64,000 nt of DNA from Lumbricus terrestris (lineage: Eukaryota > Annelida > Clitellata > Crassiclitellata > Lumbricidae): contig OX457052.1 in assembly GCA_949752735.1 (NCBI GenBank), positions 14,262,618-14,326,617 on the forward strand. The letters are read 5' to 3'. The first letter of the stretch is position 1, and the number at the start of each line of letters is the position of its first letter. The notes beneath the pieces are model-generated. The model was not told the origin of the DNA. It saw only the letters and a program-made list of their open reading frames with translations, and searched no databases. A program made the translations under genes and the position numbers. Below are positions 56,877 through 64,000 of this stretch, piece by piece.

Positions 56877-57995
56877 TAATAATCGTGGGCGCCCTCATAT
56901 AAGAGCAACACTTGCCCCCTGGTAAACTGACACTTATTTTTAAACTGCTACTTTTTGTCCTTAAACAATTTTTCTTTGCACTAGATATACTTTACGAAAC
57001 ACAATGTAAAACTGAGAAATTTACATTTAGAGACCTATGGAAAAAATACCCATGGATGTTCTTAATTTCCAGCTCTGCGCCTTTGGAGCCAATTGCTAAA
57101 AAATTCCAACAGCGACCATTATGTTTTGCCTTCTCCTGCAAAAATTTCTGCGTGCATCCATGATAATAATATATTGATATGTGACGACCCCGGCAGCAAT
57201 AAGGAGGATTGCAGCCAGTAATTAATGGATCCATAATCAGCCGATAATTATTATTAGCCTGGCACGGCACGGCACGCAGCTGTGTAACTGGCGCCTCTAG
57301 CGATTACTGTCAGAGGACAGCATAAGTTTGCTCCTTCACGCATAGGTGTCGCCATCGTCCGTTAATTTGCTTATGCGATCTATTGCTCTGCTCCAATGCA
57401 TTCCGTGTGACTTCCGGGTTTCTTTCATTCTTTATTCGGCTGTAAAAATCTATAGGACTACATGCAGCGCCGCTGCGCTTATTCAATTAACCGCCCATTC
57501 CTTCATAACATCATGTAGGCCTACCTGAACTGTACACACGCACGCACTCACGCGCACACTCACGCACGCACACGTGTGTGTGTGTGCGTGCTTGTGTGCG
57601 CGTATAGGGGTAGGCCTATAATTATGTAGGCCTATAATATGGATCCACATTTATGCTAATATTTACCTCTGTCTGTAAGTTGTATGTATCTATAGGCTAT
57701 ATAGGTCAGTTGCATACAATTGGCGACCATAGTATATAGTATTATGAGCTGTTTAAATTTTAAATAAACCCTAGGTCTACATGTATATGTTTGTAGAATT
57801 ATAACTTTATAAGCAACTTAAAATATAATCTGGGCTTCTCTTAAGTGGTTCAACATTGGTCTGCAGAATCGCTTTCATGGTTTATATGCCGTCAATTTAT
57901 TCGCGATAATAGCAGACGCAGTTTTGAAAATAATGGCAATTGCCAGATTCCAGTCGGAGGCAATCGCGAGCCAGATGGGCAATGTAGCATTTCGC
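56314..57995. other. No gene recognised; small microsatellites
   Basis: (ATA)n at 56845-56883, a CACGCA/GTGTG patch at 57538-57602. The open frames at 56912-57270 show no domain. Confidence 0.45.
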
Positions 57996-57999
57996 ATCT

Positions 58000-58735
58000 G
58001 TCTGTCTGTCTGTCTGTCTAGTGTCTAGTGTCTACATACCTCTCTGTCTGCTTACTCCTCTGCCTTGCGACACGATGTATTCGTATACATAGGCCTTCAT
58101 GAAGCCAACTTTGTATACATTCAATACACTGCACTACTGCAGCAGAGTATTGAGTATTGACTATTATTATACAGCACCGTTCACCTTTCACGAGTCCATC
58201 AAATACGAATAGGCTTATAATAATAAGTATATGAGTTACTGCGTCGAAATGCATACCTTTTTTGTACACAGAAAATTATTTATATTATATATATATATAT
58301 CTTATATATATATATATATATATTATATGTGATGGATGGATGCATGGATGGATGGATGGACTGATAGACAGACATGTTAATTTGCCTGACAGACAGACAG
58401 GCAAATATAGACAGGCAGGCAGACAGAAAGACACACAGGCAGATAGACATACAGAGAGAGAGACAGACAAACAGACAGACAGAGAGAGACAGAAACAAAG
58501 ATCGAGACAAACAATGATAAAGCGGTGAGAAGGAGTGAGATTGTTAGTTTTTTCGGTGCTAATTCAAACCTGCATTGATTGAAATCTCATCGCTGGTAAC
58601 TGCAGCAGAGATGGAGGATGGAGACCACGAGAAGGAAGAGGATAAAGTGGAGAAGGATAAGGAGAAGAAGAACGAGGAGGAGGAGGAAGAAGGAGAAGGA
58701 TGAAGAGGATACATTTTAAGGAGAAGGAGAAATAG
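58000..58735. repeat. (CTGT)n, (AT)n, (GATG)n/(CAGA)n and purine tracts
   Basis: CTGT at 57998-58018, AT at 58280-58325, GGAT/GATG at 58331-58360, CAGA-type units at 58388-58500 and a GGA/GAA tract at 58607-58733. Confidence 0.85.
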
Positions 58736-58931
58736 GTGCTTCAGTTTGAATTAACGATGATCTTGAATATTAATCATTTACACAATGCTATTATTATGCC
58801 TTTACACCATATAGGCCTCACAAATAACTTAGAAGGCTGCCAAAGCATCACATATAGACCTGTGCAATATTACATGAATCGAATATGCGTAGGTAGAAGG
58901 GTAGAAGGCAGTCTGCAGATTTACAGAGAAC

Positions 58932-59108
58932 CTTAATCATGGGTATAATACTGCTGTCGACGATGTACACATCTCCAAGTTCAGACTTTGATTTGATGAA
59001 GTTGAACGCAGAGATGTACATCGCTGACTGAAAAGTATCATCGCAGTCTGAAGAAGCGCGAACAGCCGGATAGGATGGTTGTTGTGAGGAAGAATTCGAG
59101 GTATCAAG
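58932..59108 (-). CDS. Possible isolated exon, 59 codons
   Basis: On the minus strand, acceptor ...CGTGCAG|CTTGATACC and donor AAG|GTTCTC bracket exactly 59 codons, phase 0 at both ends. It reads LDTSNSSSQQPSYPAVRAS, SDCDDTFQSAMYISAFNFIK and SKSELGDVYIVDSSIIPMIK. Composition is protein-like, but the donor is weak and no partner exon or known family was found. Confidence 0.22.
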
Positions 59109-59182
59109 CTGCACGATCAGGACAGAGTTCTACATAAATCAACATTTCATAAAATGAAAACAGCGGAATTAAATCACTGAAT

Positions 59183-59395
59183 ATAACATCAAATCAAATC
59201 AAATCAAAACTTGTTTATTCACAGAGATCAAGAAAAAACAGAACGACATAGAAAATGACAGTAAATAGTGTGCAATAGAGAATAGAAGTCAGAATAACAT
59301 AACTATTAAGTACGAGATCCCTGAGAATGGGTAACCCAGAAAGGGGGTGATCCCGCTAAACCTGGGTAACCATAGACAGAGATTTTGAATCATCT
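59183..59395. repeat. (ATCAA)n and retroposon-like tail
   Basis: ATCAA units at 59188-59206, followed by 'aacttgtttattcacagaga', resemble the tail of a retroposon in reverse. 'gggtaacccag' / 'ctgggtaacc' at 59331 and 59361 are a short inverted pair. Confidence 0.4.
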
Positions 59396-59399
59396 TGAA

Positions 59400-59700
59400 A
59401 TTGCAGTTATTCCTCTTTCTCCTTCCCATTCTTTTCCTTCCTCCTTCTTTTCGCCGTCTCCTCCTTCTACTTCTCTTCTTCTTCCTCCTTCTTATCCTCC
59501 TCCGGGGTCCTCCCCTCGTCCTTTTCCTCTTCCTCCTTCTTCCTCCTCTGTCCTCTTTCTTCTCCTTCTCATTCTATTTCTTCCTCCTCCCTTTTCTCCA
59601 TCTCCTTCAACTCCTCCGCTTCCTCCTCCTCATTTTCCCCGTCTCCTCTTTCTTTCCCTTTCTTATCCTCCTGTTTCCTCCATCTTCTCATCTTTCTCCG
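59400..59700. repeat. 300-bp pyrimidine tract
   Basis: Imperfect CTT/CCT units, nearly all C/T on the plus strand; Pro/Ser/Leu-rich frames are artefacts. Confidence 0.85.
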
Positions 59701-60404
59701 TTGAAATAACTGTATTTTGAAATAATAATATAATCTTAATCACTACTACCAATACATCTATCATACAGGCTAGTAGCCTTTGCTATTAGGCCTATGCTAC
59801 GTGCCAATTTGACACAAATTCCTGTCTAAAAGTACAGCAGGCTTTAAGTAAATGCAACGTTAAAGTCTTCTCTACTTTTAGTTAGGTTTTGAACGCGACC
59901 TCTCTGGCACATCAGAACAAGCATACACACTTATACATGTATGAATCAGTATGATGCACAATGTCTGTTCGATTGTGTGTATGTGTGTGGGCGTGCGCGC
60001 GCGTGTGTGTGGGTGTGTGCGTGCATGTGTGCATGAACGCGCGTGTGTGTGCGTGCGCATGGCACCAAATCCACCAAAAAGGTCGCACGTCTCGTTTGAT
60101 AGTTCGCAACCAAGCCGATGCCACTCGATGTAGGCTGTCTGCAATTCACAAGCGTTTATGCAGCGGACATTATGCAGCGCTCGTGAATAAGCTGTTCCCC
60201 GCAAGTGAACTTGCGTTGGTTTAACGTTTCAAACAATTAAAGTTTATAATAAAAGCTTTAACACGCGATAAGAAAAGTAGTCAACACTCAACAGGCAGAA
60301 ATGCGAGTCCAAGACTAGTATAGCATAGCCTACTGTTTGCAAGCCTATTTGTGCTGCGGACCTGCGGTAGTAGGCTACGGAGAGTACGGTTTCGACCCTT
60401 AATT
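59701..60404. other. (GT)/(GC)n patch and no gene
   Basis: A GTGTGC-rich alternating purine-pyrimidine patch at 59975-60060 (Z-DNA-prone). 60150-60200 contains a SINE-C-like piece ('gcagcgctcgtgaataagct'). Confidence 0.5.
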
Positions 60405-60412
60405 CACTCAAA

Positions 60413-60605
60413 CAGGGCTTTTTTAACGTGCAGTTGTACACAAAACGTGCAGTTTTAAATGGATTTGTGCAGTTGTAGAAGCACTTATCTACAGTTAAAA
60501 CTAGCAAAAAAGTCACTGTCCTCCGATTGGAAGTAATTTACAATGGAGGATGAGAAAGGAAAGAAGGGGTTGTGCCGTTCTAAAAATTCCTTAAAAACAG
60601 CCCTG
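60413..60605. mobile_element. hAT-type MITE, CAGGGCT family (copy 4)
   Basis: Ends CAGGGCTTTTTTAACGTGC / TTAAAAACAGCCCTG, exact target duplication CACTCAAA (60405-60412, 60606-60613). It is 193 bp, inverted relative to 26675. Confidence 0.9.
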
Positions 60606-60613
60606 CACTCAAA

Positions 60614-61039
60614 TGGTCACTGTGTATGAACTTTTGAACTTATAGACAAGTTCTTCACGCACAGTTGCTTGGGGCAATCGATGTTTTGGCGTATATATGA
60701 ATGACCCTGTGTGCACAGACTTTGAACTTGGAAGGGAGGGCAAAAAATGAAACAGTAGCCTTGCAAAGGTTACGTGCAAAGACGGCATTTGTCATTCCCA
60801 TCTATATACGGCCATGCAAGCGCCACAAAAGACTGCAACGAACGAAACGCATGAATAATTATTTTCGTTCGAAACGTCGTGCAGACGGCTATCTGAATCG
60901 GATATTAGTCTGGACATGCGACCGGAATCCACCTACCGACCGATTCAACCGCGAATTAAAGTTCGATTCGTCCAGCAGACGAATCGCATTGGATGCAGTA
61001 TCAGTTCTGTGATTCTTAAGAGCGAGTCTTTCAATATTC
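60614..61039. other. No gene recognised
   Basis: An open frame at 60701-61012 has basic, low-complexity-free sequence but no recognisable family or splice context. Confidence 0.4.
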
Positions 61040-61310
61040 AGAGAAATCGGATTGTAATTGTAATCGTACATTTATATAGCGCCACTTCAAGAGAACTCCT
61101 CAGAGGCGCTCCCGACCTGACACCAAACCACAATCAAAGAGAATGGTTTTCAAACGCTTGCGGAAAAGGGGCAAAGAAAGACAAAGAAGTTCATTACGGA
61201 GACTAATAGGTAACTTATTCCAGAAAGACGGACCAACCATAGCAAAGCTTCTATGTAGCACTGTGGAAGATCGAGCCATAGGAATGAGGTGTGTGTGCCA
61301 ATTATTCTAC
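61040..61310 (-). mobile_element. LINE 3' end (L2/CR1-like)
   Basis: The minus-strand frame reads FAMVGPSFWNKLPISLRNEL, then LPLFRKRLKTILFDCGL, and ends in 'cttgaagtggcgctatataa'. It is the same family as 18520-18740, with a better-preserved C terminus. Confidence 0.75.
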
Positions 61311-61806
61311 ATTTCGTAAACATCAAGCATTAAAATATGCTAAGCAAGTTAAAGCAACATTAAAATAAGGAAGTTGAGATACCTTGGTGACATTATGAGG
61401 AAAGTGGAGACTGTTTTGAAAAACGGTAATGCAGGTCAGGCCTACCACACCTGGATCTAGAGCACGTGAAGGACCACGAACAACCCGGACTGAGAAGATA
61501 ATGTCTGGGACAGGTTTGACTATCATGATTCAATTAGCCTATATACTGAGAACGATAGATCAGTGAGCGGCCAACCTTCAGATCGAAGACGACTAAAGAC
61601 AGAACAATTAAGTCAAGACATTTTGTTGTCTTTTTAAAGTTGTAAGTAGCTAAATGGCATTTCTATACTAGGCGGCTAAGGAGTAGGGGCGTAGCCTATA
61701 TCACGTTTATATATTTCCATTTTCTTCGGCCTTTTCGACTCAATGAGGCAGTGGCGGCGTCATCGTCAGTCGAGCGGAAAAGGTCATTAAATGACCTTCC
61801 TCTTGC
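61311..61806. other. No gene recognised
   Basis: Possibly more of the LINE body at 61330-61500, too decayed to translate. Confidence 0.35.
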
Positions 61807-61865
61807 TGGGTCAATAGTAAAATAGGCAGGCCAAATTTTGACCTGCCTATTTAACTATTGACCCA
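61807..61865. repeat. 24-bp hairpin
   Basis: TGGGTCAATAGTAAAATAGG and CAGG (61807-61830) pair with 61842-61865 with one mismatch around an 11-base loop. Confidence 0.85.
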
Positions 61866-61929
61866 CCAAAACTTCTTTGGAATTTAACAACCATACATGC
61901 ATTTAAAATTTTGAATATAGAACATTAAT

Positions 61930-61978
61930 GTTTGTCTGTCTGTCTGTCTTTCTGCCTGTCCTTCTGTCTGTCTGTCCT

Positions 61979-62019
<41 letters not shown>

Positions 62020-62470
62020 ACGGGCCCACAAGATCACTAGTAGGCCCTCCTTCTTCTTTCGTCTCTTCCATCGGTTTCCTGACGATGAGGCCCTTATGAA
62101 GTTTCTCCACAGTGTTCGGTCCTTGATAGTTTCGCCCACCATGGTCAAGTTCGTGTTTTTGCTTTTCAAATCTCCTTTGATGTTGTACATCCATGTTTTT
62201 CGATATCTCTCTGTACTCATTTCTCCTTCAACATGGCCGCGAGTGGTAATCTCTTGTCGTCCATCCTTTCGACGTGACCATACCCCTTAAGCCTTCTCTT
62301 TTGTATCTTTTCCACCACTGTTTCCTCTGTTCATAAGTTCCTTACTTATTGTTGTGTTTTTGATCTAGTCTCTTCTGCTTATGCCCTTGACTCTCCTTAG
62401 CCAACTCATCTCTACCACCAGTAATTTCCTTTCATCTTCTTTCCTCAAGGTCCACCATTCTGACCCATAC
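61930..62470 (-). mobile_element. Decayed LINE C terminus with (ACAG)n tail
   Basis: The minus strand encodes KTWMYNIKGDLKSKNTNLTM, then KDRTLWRNFIRAS, the end of a LINE ORF2. Further upstream (62250-62470) frames with stops continue it. The element ends directly in (ACAG)n (61933-62019 as CTGT), the likely 3' tail. Confidence 0.68.
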
Positions 62471-63690
62471 AAATTACAATAGCACAGTAGTAGGCCCTAC
62501 TGCAGCGCAATTAAGAGTTAAGCGACTTTTCGCGTTCTTTCTAATATTGTCAATAGGTTTAGCCTAGCCTATATGCTGTAAACTCTAAAATTGAAATGCA
62601 TAGTCTTAAGCAACAACTATTTAGTTAGGCCATTGAGTCAGAACTAAGCCTAAATATAACAGTGAATCGTGGCTTAATTCGAGAAACTAGAACTAGAACT
62701 AACCTAATTCTGTTGTTAACGAGTTGCTCAATGTTATAGCCTAATATTAGGGCCTTTATGCATTAGAATACAGATCTATATCAAAAGCGCTGCAACAGCG
62801 AATTCTTCTACCTGCTGAATAGCCTAACTTCCATTTCACTGACTCGGCAAGCTGCTGAAATTACACAGCAATGCTACGAAACTACACAGACACTACCCAG
62901 AAATGAAACTACACAGCAATGCTATTAGGATAAATTTGTACACATTTTCCGTTAGACTGAGCAGTCGAACTTGAATTTCTTAATAACACTGACGCCGAAC
63001 CACAGTGTGTGGCCGAACGTTATCTCACCACTGCAGAGAACGCGTTCAACACACTCGGTCCACGCCTTACTCCGCCCAGTGCGTTTTACCTGTTCGAAAC
63101 ACACACAAGCAGACGGGCCGCGTCATACGTTGATGGCGCCATGAAATATTCAGGTTCTTTGAAGCGGAGGCGCCGTGCACTTGCAAGACAAAAGACGCAC
63201 GCTAGTACTGTAGCTAGCGACGGGCATCATTTCTTGCCTCGCCTGTGCGAGTCTAGAGGACGCCTGGCACGAGAACAGCAGATCGCAACGGCAGAAGGCA
63301 AGTCGCAACACGCCCGTTTCGGATCATGCATGTATCTAGAGGCGCATTGATCGACGACGTCACGGCGGTTCATTGTGCTGTCGTCGGTAAACTTCAAGTG
63401 TTCGCCGTTCCGGTGCATTGAATTCGTCTCGTCGTCATGCATGAATGACAACTCAAAGTATACGACCGTTGTAGGGCATCATAAAAGCGTCGTCATCATC
63501 ATCATCATTCATCACCACCATCACCACCGAAGGGCAGCTTTGACCTTTGTATGAGGATCATGAAAAGATGGAAAGCCGGAGTCGTACAAATTACCATCCT
63601 AATCGCAAACTCCGTATTTCTATAGAGCCATAGGAAGCTGACGTCGCTGAGCCTATCGATTTTTAAGATTATGCCAGCAGAATTGCACAA
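62471..63690. other. No gene confirmed
   Basis: A 113-codon open frame at 63009-63350 lies in locally GC-richer sequence but has no recognisable domain. (CATCAT)n at 63490-63530. Confidence 0.4.
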
Positions 63691-63699
63691 CCCAACCTG

Positions 63700-64000
63700 G
63701 TCGGAATTGCGGGGGGGGGGGGGAAGGGCGGACACAGACATTTTCAAAGGGGAGGGGGACACATTTTTGGTCCTGGGGCTGGAACAAATTTTTCGTCTTG
63801 GTCGCCGAAATATCTGATGACCCTTTTTTAAAAGCCATTTTGTCGAATTCCCCAAAAAGATATCATTTTTTCCGCCAAAAATAGTTTGTGACCTTTTCTT
63901 GGTCGTAGTGTTCTTAAGCCCCTGCACGGACCTCGTGGGGCGTGTGGTGGGGCCTACGGAACTACTCATGGGGGGGCACGTCAACTTTCCGAGACAGAAT
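63700..64000. mobile_element. MITE interior with shared motif, cut by window end
   Basis: A G12 run at 63710-63722, then 'gccgaaatatctgatgaccc' and 'ccttttttaaaagcc', the shared motif, with G-rich subterminal sequence up to the window edge. Ends not visible. Confidence 0.5.

Noticed and set aside
63009..63350. 113-codon open frame as a gene
   Set aside because: No family resemblance, and the antisense frames are equally open in this GC-richer patch.

Overview
This window is animal nuclear DNA. Reading frames are broken by consensus GT...AG introns, most of the sequence is non-coding, and short simple repeats and transposable-element debris cover much of it. The few reliable genes are eukaryotic: a mitochondrial ribosomal protein L16 gene and a six-exon coiled-coil gene. 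tRNA-derived SINEs, non-LTR retrotransposon tails ending in a short-tract 'gcgctataaa'-type sequence, and the very frequent palindrome TAGGCCTA suggest a marine invertebrate. An echinoderm or related deuterostome is my guess, but nothing here proves the phylum.

Layout. 1-5731: a young, gag-only LTR retrotransposon on the minus strand; its 3' LTR is cut by the window edge. 5732-24036: non-genic DNA packed with MITEs (short non-autonomous DNA transposons), SINEs, LINE tails and tandem repeats, including a 475-bp (ACT)n tract. 24040-26376: a decayed CACTA/Chapaev-3-like DNA transposon with its inverted ends, 3-bp target duplication and broken transposase still visible. 26675-31004: more MITEs and a 5'-truncated LINE reverse transcriptase on the minus strand. 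31707-37006: a plus-strand coiled-coil protein gene (336 aa, six coding exons) whose introns carry three inverted-repeat elements and a SINE. 37133-40411: MITE and tandem-repeat DNA. 40412-43283: MRPL16 on the minus strand, first exon not found. 43456-44265: an 810-bp inverted repeat with a tRNA-like sequence in its loop, ending one base before the start codon of a probable new gene. 44750-47220: LINE tail, long (ATC)n, (GAT)n, purine and CAG tracts, and a possible exon on the minus strand. 48202-53526: two nested-transposon clusters in which the order of insertion can be read from exact target-site duplications. 54050-64000: mainly microsatellites, a few MITE and LINE relics, no confident gene.

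No operon or gene cluster is present. The most coherent signal is the transposon population. At least twelve short elements have terminal inverted repeats plus target-site duplications, mostly 8 bp as in the hAT superfamily. Several with unrelated ends share one internal motif around CTGAYGACC(T)7AGTC. Three transposon fragments also carry perfect 'snap-back' inverted duplications. These two patterns are the best candidates for something undescribed.
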